DNA of 64,000 nucleotides from Bacteroidota bacterium (GTDB lineage Bacteria; Bacteroidota; Bacteroidia; Palsa-965): NCBI GenBank assembly GCA_020402865.1, contig JADBYT010000011.1, positions 1 to 64,000 of the forward strand, read 5' to 3'. Shown piece by piece: positions 19,001 to 26,645 of this stretch (position 1 is its first letter; each line of letters starts with the position of its first letter). The notes under the pieces were generated by a model. It saw only the letters and a program-made list of their open reading frames with translations, ran no database searches and was not told where the DNA came from. The position numbers and the translations under genes were made by a program.

Positions 19001-19693
19001 GTTATCACCGTAGGATGAATAGTAAAGCTCATTTTTTTCGCCCGAAAGGAAAATGATGGAGGTTTCCTTGTTCTTTTTGTCGAGGGCCGTTTTAAACTCG
19101 TCGGGCTTTACAAGCAGTTGTCCGCTGTAGCCGCTTAAATCGTACGACCGGAAAAAGTCGGCGCGGGAAAGTTCTTTCTTTTCCAGCACTTCAATATCCG
19201 TAATGGCACGCAGCAGTTTTTTACCCGTGCGGCACATGGCAATCTGGTTATTTACCTGCAGCTTTTCGGCCTTTCGTTCACCAGCCAGATCGCGGTATTT
19301 TGTGTAAGCGCGTATGGCATCATCAAACCGGTAATTGAGGTGATAGGCACGGCCGAGATAAAACCATACATCGGTTTCAGCATCCGGGCTTTTCGAGGCA
19401 AATTCGAGGTATTGCAGTGAACGGGCTTTGTCGGCATTACCATACAGCATGCACACCCCGAAACGGTAGTTGTAGTTAGGATCTTTGGGATAGTTAGCCA
19501 GCAGTTGCGAATACTTGGGCATGGCCGCCGCAAAGTCGCCCTTATCAAACAGTGCTGCGGCCTCTTTTTTCAACTGCTCTTCCTGTCCATGCAAGGGCAA
19601 ACCTGCCAGGCAAAAAAAACCAAGCAGCATGAGTACACGCCACATTCGCAAAAGGTGCATAGACAGATGTACAAAAGCCGTGTTCTGGTTCAT
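13022..19693 (-). CDS. Giant PorE-like protein: TPR, PD40, CRD, coiled coil, three SPOR-like domains
   Basis: 2223 residues; the start could also be 19660 (MHLLRMWRV), which gives a cleaner signal peptide ending near LHGQ. Domains in order: TPR-like helices (38-150), PD40/WD40-like propeller (about 205-350, with DEDYPFLHPNGKVLYFSS and GGYDIF), carboxypeptidase-regulatory-like domain (about 355-435), N/T-rich linkers, a long Ala/Gln/Glu-rich coiled coil (about 535-1740), then three SPOR-like domains (about 1848-1930, 1994-2082, 2130-2223) with V-Q-V/L-G-x-F starts and the ISDAFVVAxxNGKRI end. TPR-PD40-CRD is the front of PorE-type T9SS proteins, which normally end in OmpA. Here SPOR modules, which in other proteins bind denuded peptidoglycan, take that place. 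The coil has internal repeats around YDxWAxxLD. Role at the envelope is inferred. Confidence 0.85.
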   Translation of the reverse strand: MNQNTAFVHLSMHLLRMWRVLMLLGFFCLAGLPLHGQEEQLKKEAAALFDKGDFAAAMPKYSQLLANYPKDPNYNYRFGVCMLYGNADKARSLQYLEFASKSPDAETDVWFYLGRAYHLNYRFDDAIRAYTKYRDLAGERKAEKLQVNNQIAMCRTGKKLLRAITDIEVLEKKELSRADFFRSYDLSGYSGQLLVKPDEFKTALDKKNKETSIIFLSGEKNELYYSSYGDNEENGKDIYVVRKLPNGSWSKAQNVGYPINTEYDEDYPFLHPNGKVLYFSSKGHSSMGGYDIFRSELNEETNTWLKPVNLDFAINTPDDDILYITDFEEKTAYFASSRNSPDGQMTVYHVSIERKPVEYCLIKGNFLAMQDQPSRSARIIVKNLETDEMVGIFKSNEQTGDYLLNLPNGGKFQFTVEKSGMETQNELVLVPPQYQIKPVRQEMGYKEMGGKMELYVITYFDDDTAGLSPDFLRDKAKLDVNAGQGREAVDLSAANTGGKDPAGNENTTNSTAENTTQTNTTAGGNTSGEPKAVTNAELVNIAYEDAATAKTEATEKKQQADRALAYAAELNALTREKQKEADEAKAAGNTAEAGRLQAEANALAIQTVAAATQAEAIGRDAGVKQREAELAQQYAKQLDAAVKSKKPGEIEKLEKEQQQLELLSETRSEADATLSNLQSNADNKRAEAEKATQQVNELKEEIALQKTQADKLRTDAKNERDKDIRKGLEEQALGIDEDLELLNADLAKAQTKATQLTSESNLAAQQLAGASQTSTQSQNENFTAAVPDAAAREELMTDVRGYERKVSEAGNTLAVKNANNPQQTTSPGENQTTAQNQINNTPNGNNAESTGENSTTSAGENTTASTGENTNATTGENTAENSTASTSESTRVASAEAEAQYTDALKAAGELPDAQAAAARKLELDTKRSEELKAAIAETREAAKTAPDKTTKAALQTEADELEKKLKTVQQNTAQHEKELNTARAVQAVVQTAASPIDNSFNGQLQNVTGETPSEKAGNEAQVYNNWADALDKEADKVEKQAASQRKPEQKEQNLAAAAALRKQAEDKRALAEKAAAAEQVAAVAATSGNTETGQTATAAAGEVQLNNTAAQQQMQARTATLAAADALRSKRDSLNTAAANAPAGTERDRLQREATAVQRDLWARETEAAQQLGQANNAQFNDNALRIEALKNAAAGNSSTDVETAGMLADEAAQLQQKAAAERKAAAAAANDPYTRNENLDAAAAHEQQAILKQQQALQRYQAAGITPAVASTASQTNNTAAQNNTAAQNNTPENTTTQASTAGANETVAALAAPFNTQLADAANMQDPAARARREAEIYDQWAEQLDNSIAERQEKLNAASDAATRNALQKEINALQAELDTRQAQAAASTTRAQELEAKAATVSGTTSTANENTGTTGNTTTAQTIGNTTEVTGGNETIGTQNSAVADSPEAQIGAPYAAQLSQAAAITDPAARARREAEIYDNWAGTLDSALTARQEELKKAPANKRKALSDDIAVLQGELDKRQTQAADAVTRAQQLEAQNPQTTVENTATNAATATTTTLPENNTVAQNTTTSTTTPANTGDDGDPKIVGVVINPATGEPFKEDELEVVRNSEAYRNYTELAAEADEATVETASQRRQAAKYEASGNAHVEEAQRFVDLASNENDAVKRQQYFDQASRENQLAKEDFAKRDSVNELADNTDASARAKRNEAELFLQEVDKTSYEQIKAVTKAEKVGSPELPSLTASAGTNTASTPENSNTAQNTSATTGTPENTTGSNTTSANTTAASTTSANSSAGNTGSSNTAASTATPVNNTAPASAEFRISAGIRNNPAAIPINPPLPEGLVFKVQVGAFRNPIPAGTFNGFSPLTGETTPQGLTRYMAGQFNQFNTANGAKQQIRNLGYRDAFVVAFYNGKRITLAEALRLSGESVSAEVLADAAGSRGTAGGNTGSTAANTTANTTVNTATSPAANNNASAANAAPARDVAAVSGLFYTVQVGVFSQPVPAARLYNLSGLNAERMPNGNIRYSAGVYNNIGNAVAAKNNAVSTGISDAFVTAYYNGRRISLAEARSLEAQGTVPVNGSNTAPAQNTTPQTTTPQTTAPASTAAASVPFSTQVSSSTPVNDSGIVFTVQLGAFREQVPVSVANSFLQFAGRGVRHYVNPENGFTVFMTSPVTTYEAAAAIREECVQKGISDAFVVAWKNGKRISVTQARNGG

Positions 19694-19730
19694 TCAGGGT
19701 TGGTTACACATCAACTTTTGTACCTTAAAA

Positions 19731-19738
19731 CAAAGTTA
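19731..19738 (-). promoter_or_regulatory. Bacteroidota -7 box TAACTTTG (minus strand)
   Basis: On the minus strand the sequence is an exact TAnnTTTG match, 37 nt before the ATG at 19693. It gives the giant gene its own promoter, in agreement with the plsY terminator just upstream. Confidence 0.5.
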
Positions 19739-19803
19739 ACGTTTTCGAACATAAATGAGATGCCGGAGACAAGCTATTTCCACATAAACAAGGTAATTGC
19801 AGG

Positions 19804-19837
19804 CAAACAAAAAACTGCCGGTGGAAGCCGGCAGTTT
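19804..19837 (-). terminator. Rho-independent terminator of the prmA-plsY operon
   Basis: Perfect 10-bp stem AAACTGCCGG (19812-19821) / CCGGCAGTTT (19828-19837) with a 6-nt loop, followed on the minus strand by a run of T. It lies 21 bp after the plsY stop. Confidence 0.85.
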
Positions 19838-19858
19838 CGGATTATGTAAACAGACTGA

Positions 19859-20527
19859 TTATCTGTTTATTTTCTGTACGGCAGGCTTCTGCTGATTCTG
19901 ACTTTTAATAAGACGGATTTTCGACTCCTGACGACGAAGCAGGCGCTCAATATTTTTCTGGTGTGTAATGAGAATAAGTATAGCCACGAGCACCGAAAAA
20001 ATAACCATCGAAGGAACTACCTGTCCGCCAAACACGGTAATGATGAAAAGCGGAAAGGAAATACCCGCCGAAATGGAACCAAGCGATACATAGTTGAACG
20101 CCAGAAACACAAGCAGAAACACGCCCGAAGCCATTAAACAAGCCCACGGGTGCACGGCCAGCACCACGCCAAACATGGTGGCAATGCCTTTTCCGCCACG
20201 AAAACCGGCAAACACCGGGAAAATATGCCCCAGCACCGAAGCCACACCCAGCACAATTTCCAAATTCACAAAAGGCTGTGTGTCAGGTGGTGCCGATGAA
20301 ACCAGCCAAGCAAGCGAAACAGCCAGCCAGCCCTTGAGCATGTCGATAATCAACACCGGAATACCGGCTTTTTTGCCCAGTACGCGAAACGTGTTGGTGG
20401 CTCCGGCATTACCGCTGCCAAACTCGCGTACATCAATACCGTAAAACGCTTTACCAATCCATACCGCAGTGGGAATTGAACCCAGCAGATAAGCGGCAGC
20501 AAGCGCCAGAATTGAGGTTGTTGTCAT
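19859..20527 (-). CDS. plsY: Glycerol-3-phosphate acyltransferase PlsY
   Basis: 222-residue inner-membrane enzyme that transfers the acyl group of acyl-phosphate to glycerol-3-phosphate, the first step of phospholipid synthesis. Family motifs are intact: GSIPTA near the N-terminus, REFGSGNAGATNTFRVLGK, and GHIFPVFAGFRGGKGIATM. Five or more hydrophobic segments. A basic, Gln-rich cytoplasmic tail (residues about 195-222) extends the normal end. The gene starts 6 bp after the 1513-residue gene and is followed by a strong terminator, so it closes the operon. Confidence 0.95.
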   Translation of the reverse strand: MTTTSILALAAAYLLGSIPTAVWIGKAFYGIDVREFGSGNAGATNTFRVLGKKAGIPVLIIDMLKGWLAVSLAWLVSSAPPDTQPFVNLEIVLGVASVLGHIFPVFAGFRGGKGIATMFGVVLAVHPWACLMASGVFLLVFLAFNYVSLGSISAGISFPLFIITVFGGQVVPSMVIFSVLVAILILITHQKNIERLLRRQESKIRLIKSQNQQKPAVQKINR

Positions 20528-20533
20528 TCGTTA

Positions 20534-23500
20534 TCAGTTTCCGCTTCCTTCAGGCTCCGGGGCATCGGCAGCACCTTCCTCTGCCCGTTTCAGCTTCTTC
20601 ATCAGCACCGAGCGGTCGTTTGAACTTCCCCCCCTGAACTGATAATTCCGCTGCCCCTTCTCGCCTTCTTTTTTGCGTTTATCGTCTTTCATTTCCTTGA
20701 GGGCGGTGTTGTACGCTTCGTTGGTTGAGTACGCCGTCATGATTCCGTTGGTGTAACTGAACGTGTACCACTTTCCGCCATCAAGTTCAAAATAAATGGT
20801 GAGCACATCGCCTGAGCGTTTCCGCTCCAGCATAACCGTACCCGGAACAAATTTATTAATTTGTGTCTTACCTATACTACCCAACCCCAGTTTCCCGGTA
20901 GAAATATACGAACGGGTCTTCTGGTTCCAGTTCATCTGAAGATCGGTAAAGAAGAACGTATATTTAAGTTCGTCGGGAAATTTCTTGTATTGGCCGTATA
21001 ATTTAAGCTGTGTAACGTACTTGTCGGCCTTTTCCTTGCCAATCATTTCGGTAAGGGCACGCTCAAAGGTGGGGCGGGCTACTTCGCACGGGGCCAGACT
21101 GGTAGAAGCGTTTACATCCTCAATCAGCTTATCCAGCAGCCCGTCGTCAAAGTAAAAGTCAACCGCTGCCACAAGGTCAAAACTGGTTACCTGTGTCACA
21201 GTATTGTGTGTGGCATTGCCCACAGGCAGCAGCATCACCTGCCACAGATCAGCTCCGAGGTTCATTTTGCCCTCACCGTAAATCAAACAGGTTTTCGTGC
21301 TAAAACTGATGAAATTGCCCGGCAGCGAACGTTCAATCAGTTTTTCCTTGTTTGAAATACGGTACTCGCGCGAATTTTTGTCGAAAAACAGGAATCCGTC
21401 AGAGGTCACCACATTCACATCCGTACGCAGTTTCTTGGGCGAGAGGAAGGCTCCGTACACGTGTGTGGAGTCGAGCGTGCTCATAATACCCGCCATAATC
21501 GGATTGCCTTTTTCGTCGGTTGGTTCGGCGCCGATGGGAATGTAAATCTGGTTGGGATTTATTTCGCCCTTGAATTTAAGCCTGCGTTTTCCAATGGCAC
21601 AGTCGTGAATCAGCTGCGTGGATCCGTCAAAGGTCAGGAACTCTTCGCTGGCGGCCAGCCGCACATCGCCGGTAAACGAATAGGCCGGACTGAGCATGAA
21701 TTTCGACGAATCGGCAATTACCCCTTCACCAAAGGTTTGGCCCGAGGTATCAGGCGCAATTCTGTTGAAATGAATAATCTGCTCCAGTTTCAGCTCATCC
21801 ACATACGCATAATCGCCGTTTGCTTTGTATGACCGGCGGGAATACACTTCAATGTCGCAGTTAAACAGTTTATAGTAATTGGTTACCACGTTGGCCTCAA
21901 TCTTGGCATTTTCAAGCCTGCGCATTACGGCATTTTTCTCAATGGTTACATTTCCGCTGTCGGGAATAATGCGGGCATCGGCCACAAGCACTTCTTTTAC
22001 CTGTTTGGCATAAATTACATAGTTTTTCAGGTCGTACTTGGCTTTCGGCGCACGGAACCGCAGTGAATCCTGCCGGGGGTGAATGGAAATAAACTCCGGC
22101 CCTTCAAGGTCAATTTTATCGGCAGCCGCTGTTTTTTGTCCCTGTTGTGCTCCGTTCAGTTCAATTTCGGCCTTGTCCATGTACCATTTAAAATTGTCCA
22201 TGTAACACATATACTGGTTCACCGGGAACGTAACTACCGAACCTTTACCATTGGCTTTAAAATCGCCTTCGCGTTTATCGAAGTCAATGTGTGCGTTTAC
22301 GTTTACCGTAGAAAAGGCAAGCCCGGCAATTTCAAAGGCCTTCAGCCTGAAATCGCCCGTATCGGCATCCACCACATGGTGTTTAAACAACATGTTTTTC
22401 GAATCCATTTCGGCATTGGAAAAGGCCAGCGTGCCTTTTGCACGCAGGTCTTTGGGCGTGAGTGTGAGCGTGCCTTTGTGTTGTGCTCTTCCGTTAAATA
22501 CCGTGAAGAGCGAATCGGTATTGGTTATCAGCATGTAATCCTTCTTCGGCATCCAGTGTATGTAGTCGTTCGAAGAAGTAACGGGCGGATATTCGGTTTT
22601 GCCGCTTCCTTTTTGCTCTTTTATTTCAAACGACTGCGCCATGCCGTTCATCGAATCGGGGAAGAAGATAAAGTCTTTTGAAATGCTGGTTGACGTGAGG
22701 TAGTTGATTTCCCCGTTACCACGCAAACCACGGTTACTCAGGTTAATGGTGTTTGTAAACTTGGCTTTACCGCCATAAAGCGGATAACCACCCGGAGGTG
22801 CCTGTTTCACAAATCCCAGCGAATAATCAGGCATTACGCCAATCGAATCACGCACTTCGGGTAATATGCCGGCCGTTTGTAAAACCCCGCCAAACCTCAA
22901 ACCCGTGGTCGTAAAGTTGTCAAGACTGTCAATCGTAAACGGATCTATTTTAAAGTAAAACCTGTCGCGGTTATACACGCCTTTTTGTACCGATGGTTTG
23001 TCGTAATACACAAACGATGGTTTTTCGCTGGTGAAAATGGGGTACTGCGCAAAGTCTTTCGATTTCACGCCCGACCGGTTTCCGGGCGCATCAATTTTCA
23101 GTGTCCCGTTCATATTTTCAATTACGCTGCGCAGTTTTTCCTGCTTAAACCCGCCGCGCGGATCACGCGGATCACGCTCTTTACCGTCCACGTATATCCG
23201 CACTGAATCCACGTTGGTCAGGTTTAGCTGAAACATTTCGTAATCAAACGTAAACAGTCGCCCGTAGTAATCAAAACGGCCGGCCATGATTGAACCTTCA
23301 AATGAGAAATTTCTGTTTTTCTTCAGTACAATCATGTCTTTGTCCGGAAACACCACCACGTTCTGCGAATCGCTCAGCGCAATTTCCTTAACCCCGAAAA
23401 GAGTAAGGTCGTAGTTGAGCAGATTGAGTTTACCGTTAATTGCGCCGCTGGCCACATTTGAGCGGAATTCAAGATTATCGTAATCGGTTTTTCCGGCACG

Positions 23501-25075
23501 TGCGGCAATGTAAAAATCGGTTTTGTCTTTATAGGTAATCTGATCGCGCACGGGATCATAAAAAATAAAACCATCGTTGGAAAGCTGCACCATCAGCGGC
23601 CGTATGTTTTCAGGCTGTATTTTCCAGTGGCTCGAAAGTTCGGGCGTCGTAAACACACGCTTACCGCCATTATCGCGCACAAAATTGCGTATGCGAATCA
23701 GCGGGTGAATACTTTCCATTCCCTGCAGCCTGTCGTACTGATACTGGCGGTAATAATTATCAGACGGAAATGTGGCCAGTGCCTGCGTGCTGCCGGGCAG
23801 TGTACCAATCTGTATCTGGTTGTCTTTGGTAAACCACGTAATCAGCTGCACATACATATCCACCTTGTGAAACGAATTGTAAAACGGCGCCTGCGATCCG
23901 CCTTCGTCACTGCGGTAAATTTCAACCTTGGCCGTGTCCACAAAATATTTAAAGTCCACCAGCGGATGGAAAATCGAATCATTGTCGAGCGAGAATTTAA
24001 TCATCGCATTGGTGGCCCCTACCTTGTCTTTGGTAAACGAAAAGGCCGTGGTTGACACGGTAAGAAAGTTTTTACCGTTTCGTTTAAAATACAGCCGCGA
24101 TGGCATTTCCTTCGATCCCGAACCAATGAAACGTGCACCAAGTTGGGTAAAGCCACCTTCAAAATCCACATTCGGATAAATTGATTTGATCTGGTAGCGG
24201 CTGCTGTACGACTCAAATTTTGGGAAGGCCGATTTGAGTTCGGTGCCTTCGGGCACGGCTTTTTCGGTTAGTTTTCCCAGCAGTTGTTTATCCTGAAAGT
24301 AGGCGCGGTTTACAAACATTACCGAGTCGGCGGTATAGCTTACCTGTTTCACATTTATGTTGTATTTGCGCAAATCGGCAAATACTTCATTTTCGGCCAG
24401 CCCCACACGTTTCCAGTTTACCCGTCCGCCGGTGCCCACCCATTTGTTGGTACTCACGTAATATGTACCCGAGGTGTTGGCAATTACCGTGCTGTCGCCT
24501 TTGGCATAACCAATAAGTGTCACATTGGTAAACCGCATTACGGCAGCTGTATCACAATCAAAAGCCCAGCTGCCTCCCACGGTTTTCCATTCGGCTGTGG
24601 GCGATCGGTAGAATTTATTTTCCAGAAAAAGTCCTTCACCAAGATTAATAAAATCGCTGAACGGTTTGTTCAGCCTGCCTCCGCCAATACGTGTAAAACA
24701 GGCCTGCCAGGCTGTAATGGTGGTTTGCGGCACATTATTATCCACCAGTGCTTTTATGGTGTTGAAATACGAATAAAACTCGGGCTGCGGTCTGAATTTC
24801 TTCTTCACCATCATGTTTGTATTCTGGTACATAATGGTTTTCAGCTCGGGCGATACTTTTCCCGGCAGCCAGTAGAGTTTGTTAAACTCATCCATGTATT
24901 CGCGCCCTGCTTTTCCGTCGTAGCTGTCGAAGAAGGCTTTCATTTCTTCAATAAACTTTACCGGATCTTCGGTAAATCCTTTGGGCATTACCTGCTGTGC
25001 GGCAAGGCGGGGCCCGTTAATCAAAAGGGTTGCAAGGGTAATGAGCAGAGCGGCTACACGCATTTTCATCATCAT
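20534..25075 (-). CDS. Large exported beta-rich protein of unknown function
   Basis: 1513 residues with a signal peptide (MRVAALLITLATLLINGPRLAAQ; several Met codons at the start make the exact start uncertain). No catalytic motif seen. The first 500 residues contain aromatic-rich segments and a region like a winged helix (IRNFVRDNGGKRVF to IRPLMVQLSNDGFI). The rest is a long series of short beta-strand units of the type x-G-x-F-x-x-x-G-K, e.g. RAKGTLAFSNAEMDSKN and VNAHIDFDKREGDFKANGKG. A stretch around DLKNYVIYAKQVKEVLVAD and GNVTIEKNAVM recalls OstA/LptA-like or AsmA/TamB-like strands, but I cannot prove this. C-terminus: basic, then acidic. It sits between prmA and plsY (gaps 19 and 6 bp), so an envelope role is likely. 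Confidence 0.7.
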   Translation of the reverse strand: MMMKMRVAALLITLATLLINGPRLAAQQVMPKGFTEDPVKFIEEMKAFFDSYDGKAGREYMDEFNKLYWLPGKVSPELKTIMYQNTNMMVKKKFRPQPEFYSYFNTIKALVDNNVPQTTITAWQACFTRIGGGRLNKPFSDFINLGEGLFLENKFYRSPTAEWKTVGGSWAFDCDTAAVMRFTNVTLIGYAKGDSTVIANTSGTYYVSTNKWVGTGGRVNWKRVGLAENEVFADLRKYNINVKQVSYTADSVMFVNRAYFQDKQLLGKLTEKAVPEGTELKSAFPKFESYSSRYQIKSIYPNVDFEGGFTQLGARFIGSGSKEMPSRLYFKRNGKNFLTVSTTAFSFTKDKVGATNAMIKFSLDNDSIFHPLVDFKYFVDTAKVEIYRSDEGGSQAPFYNSFHKVDMYVQLITWFTKDNQIQIGTLPGSTQALATFPSDNYYRQYQYDRLQGMESIHPLIRIRNFVRDNGGKRVFTTPELSSHWKIQPENIRPLMVQLSNDGFIFYDPVRDQITYKDKTDFYIAARAGKTDYDNLEFRSNVASGAINGKLNLLNYDLTLFGVKEIALSDSQNVVVFPDKDMIVLKKNRNFSFEGSIMAGRFDYYGRLFTFDYEMFQLNLTNVDSVRIYVDGKERDPRDPRGGFKQEKLRSVIENMNGTLKIDAPGNRSGVKSKDFAQYPIFTSEKPSFVYYDKPSVQKGVYNRDRFYFKIDPFTIDSLDNFTTTGLRFGGVLQTAGILPEVRDSIGVMPDYSLGFVKQAPPGGYPLYGGKAKFTNTINLSNRGLRGNGEINYLTSTSISKDFIFFPDSMNGMAQSFEIKEQKGSGKTEYPPVTSSNDYIHWMPKKDYMLITNTDSLFTVFNGRAQHKGTLTLTPKDLRAKGTLAFSNAEMDSKNMLFKHHVVDADTGDFRLKAFEIAGLAFSTVNVNAHIDFDKREGDFKANGKGSVVTFPVNQYMCYMDNFKWYMDKAEIELNGAQQGQKTAAADKIDLEGPEFISIHPRQDSLRFRAPKAKYDLKNYVIYAKQVKEVLVADARIIPDSGNVTIEKNAVMRRLENAKIEANVVTNYYKLFNCDIEVYSRRSYKANGDYAYVDELKLEQIIHFNRIAPDTSGQTFGEGVIADSSKFMLSPAYSFTGDVRLAASEEFLTFDGSTQLIHDCAIGKRRLKFKGEINPNQIYIPIGAEPTDEKGNPIMAGIMSTLDSTHVYGAFLSPKKLRTDVNVVTSDGFLFFDKNSREYRISNKEKLIERSLPGNFISFSTKTCLIYGEGKMNLGADLWQVMLLPVGNATHNTVTQVTSFDLVAAVDFYFDDGLLDKLIEDVNASTSLAPCEVARPTFERALTEMIGKEKADKYVTQLKLYGQYKKFPDELKYTFFFTDLQMNWNQKTRSYISTGKLGLGSIGKTQINKFVPGTVMLERKRSGDVLTIYFELDGGKWYTFSYTNGIMTAYSTNEAYNTALKEMKDDKRKKEGEKGQRNYQFRGGSSNDRSVLMKKLKRAEEGAADAPEPEGSGN

Positions 25076-25094
25076 TCGGCTTATAAGGCTTGGT

Positions 25095-25928
25095 TCAGTT
25101 TCGGGTCAGTTCCAGCAGTGCCCATTCGTTGCGGGCATTTGCGGCCACGGTAGTTAGTCCGTGTGCGGCGGCTGCATGAGTAAGAGTGTCGGTATCGGAG
25201 GTAAAAAAGCCGCTCAGCAGCAGGGTTCCGCCGTGGTTCAGTGCATTGCCAAAGCCGGGCATGGCGGCCAGCAGCACATTGCGGTTTATGTTGGCTATAA
25301 TCACGTCGTAGTTTTTTCCGGCAAGAAAGCGGTCGTCGCCTTCATAAACGTGAATAGCGGCTCCCGGATTGTGTGCCGCGTTTTCGCGGGCATTCTCCAC
25401 GGCGGGCGCTTCTATGTCCACCGCATCCACATGCCCCGCACCGCGCAACGAGGCAATAATGGCCAGCACACCCGTGCCGCTGCCCAGGTCAAGCACCGTT
25501 TTACCGGCCACATCCATTGTTAATAACTTCTCTACCATCAAATGCGTGGTGGCATGGTGCCCGGTGCCAAACGACATTTGCGGCTGTATCACAATATCCA
25601 TCACACCGGCGGGCGGCGGGGCATGAAACGGGGCGCGTATCATACATTTCCCGCCTATATCAACCGGCTGAAAATCAGCTTCCCACACCGCATTCCAGTT
25701 TTGCGCCGGTATGTGCTTTTCGGTCCAGTGCAGGGTGCCCAGCGCCGTATCAAAATCGTGCAGCGGCTGCAGCACACCGGCGTGGTAAACAGATTCGGGA
25801 ATGTAGGCCGTAAAACCGGCGGGCGTGTCGGCAAAACTCTCAAAACCCAGCTCGCTCAGCTCGGTAATGAGCAGATCAGCAGCCGGATAGCGCGGTTCAA
25901 CCTGTATATCGAGTTCGATGTAGTTCAT
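25095..25928 (-). CDS. prmA: Ribosomal protein L11 methyltransferase PrmA
   Basis: 277 residues when started at 25928 (MNYIELDIQVEP), the usual length in this phylum; the longer ORF to 26003 adds 25 residues of unlikely sequence. PrmA trimethylates ribosomal protein L11 using S-adenosylmethionine. Seen in order: an N-terminal recognition domain (about 1-100), the PrmA signature SFGTGHHATTHLM, SAM-binding motif I DLGSGTGVLAI, and IIANINRNVLL with the catalytic N-I-N region. First gene of the operon prmA - 1513-residue protein - plsY. Confidence 0.93.
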   Translation of the reverse strand: MNYIELDIQVEPRYPAADLLITELSELGFESFADTPAGFTAYIPESVYHAGVLQPLHDFDTALGTLHWTEKHIPAQNWNAVWEADFQPVDIGGKCMIRAPFHAPPPAGVMDIVIQPQMSFGTGHHATTHLMVEKLLTMDVAGKTVLDLGSGTGVLAIIASLRGAGHVDAVDIEAPAVENARENAAHNPGAAIHVYEGDDRFLAGKNYDVIIANINRNVLLAAMPGFGNALNHGGTLLLSGFFTSDTDTLTHAAAAHGLTTVAANARNEWALLELTRN

Positions 25929-26116
25929 AAATTGATGCGGAACTTCAATATTACGTGCAAAAGCCGTTCCGGGATATGCGCAGCAGGGGTGTTTTATGAA
26001 CAAAGACGCACAAAACCGGCCTGCGGTTACACACCTGTTTGTTAAATTTCGGGGAGCGGTTGTTCAGGTGCTGTGAATAATTACCTGATTTTTTCTACGT
26101 AATCCAGTAGCGGATC

Positions 26117-26152
26117 TTGGGAGCACTTCAAACGGCAACGGCTGTTAGCCGA
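26117..26152. repeat. Half copy of the attC-like palindrome (site C)
   Basis: The stretch contains GGGAGCACT and ends GGCAACGGCTGTTAGCCG. It matches the right half of the two complete 134-bp sites (internal AGCACT box and a TGTTRG end). Its end lies 3 bp from the stop of the gene at 26156-26506. The other half is absent, so it may mark the left boundary of the island next to prmA. Confidence 0.5.
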
Positions 26153-26155
26153 AGT

Positions 26156-26506
26156 CTATTCAGGGGAAATATCAATAGCTTGACAGGTGAGGTCAATTGA
26201 CAAGCTTGGTTCTCCAATTCCTGATAGCAATTGCAATTTACAGAAAAAACCGTCCTTGTATTCATAGTCGAATCTGAAAAGTTCTAATTCCGAATTGGAA
26301 GTTAGAAATAAAGGGGATGATTCCAGTTTATTTATTTCTTGAAAGGACAGACGCAACTTGTCATAATCTTTGGAACCTTCATTATATATCAAAAGATGCA
26401 GGACCAATTCGACGGTCTGGCCAGATTTGAATTCCATGCTCGCGACTGGCGTGTCGTGAAACTCATACGAGTTTAATTTATCGATGACTTGGGTGATGTT
26501 CTGCAT
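26156..26506 (-). CDS. Small cytosolic protein of unknown function in cassette-like setting
   Basis: 116 residues, no signal peptide or membrane segment. It looks like an alpha-beta protein with paired strands (TVELVLHLLIYN, SELELFRFDYEYKDGFFCKLQLL). I do not recognise the family. The gene is AT-rich compared with prmA next to it and lies exactly between the half palindrome at 26117-26152 (3 bp from its stop) and the full palindrome at 26512-26645 (5 bp before its ATG). This is how a gene cassette would be arranged. An immunity-type or other accessory role is possible but not shown. Confidence 0.65.
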   Translation of the reverse strand: MQNITQVIDKLNSYEFHDTPVASMEFKSGQTVELVLHLLIYNEGSKDYDKLRLSFQEINKLESSPLFLTSNSELELFRFDYEYKDGFFCKLQLLSGIGEPSLSIDLTCQAIDISPE

Positions 26507-26511
26507 GGATT

Positions 26512-26645
26512 ACGGCTAATGGTTTGGGGCTTGGTGTTGGTGGGGGATTAGAAGCACTACCAGTCAACCTTGCATAAATGTAAATAAAAGGACTAACGTT
26601 CAATTAAGCCGTCAGCCCTCATTACGCCAAACCGATGTTGGAGGC
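26512..26645. repeat. 134-bp attC-like imperfect palindrome (site B)
   Basis: Arms GGTTTGG (26521-26527) and CCAAACC (26627-26633) lie inside outer ends CGGCTAAT and TGTTGGAG. An internal GAAGCACTA box corresponds to GGAGCACTA in site A. On the minus strand the end AACACCAAGCCCCAAACC aligns with AACGCCAAGCCCGAAACC of site A. Same length as site A. It separates the ferredoxin pseudogene from the 116-residue gene. Confidence 0.6.

Noticed and set aside
26004-26116. Search for the missing left half of attC-like site C
   Set aside because: The sequence next to prmA contains no arm pairing with the right half, so only a half site is reported.
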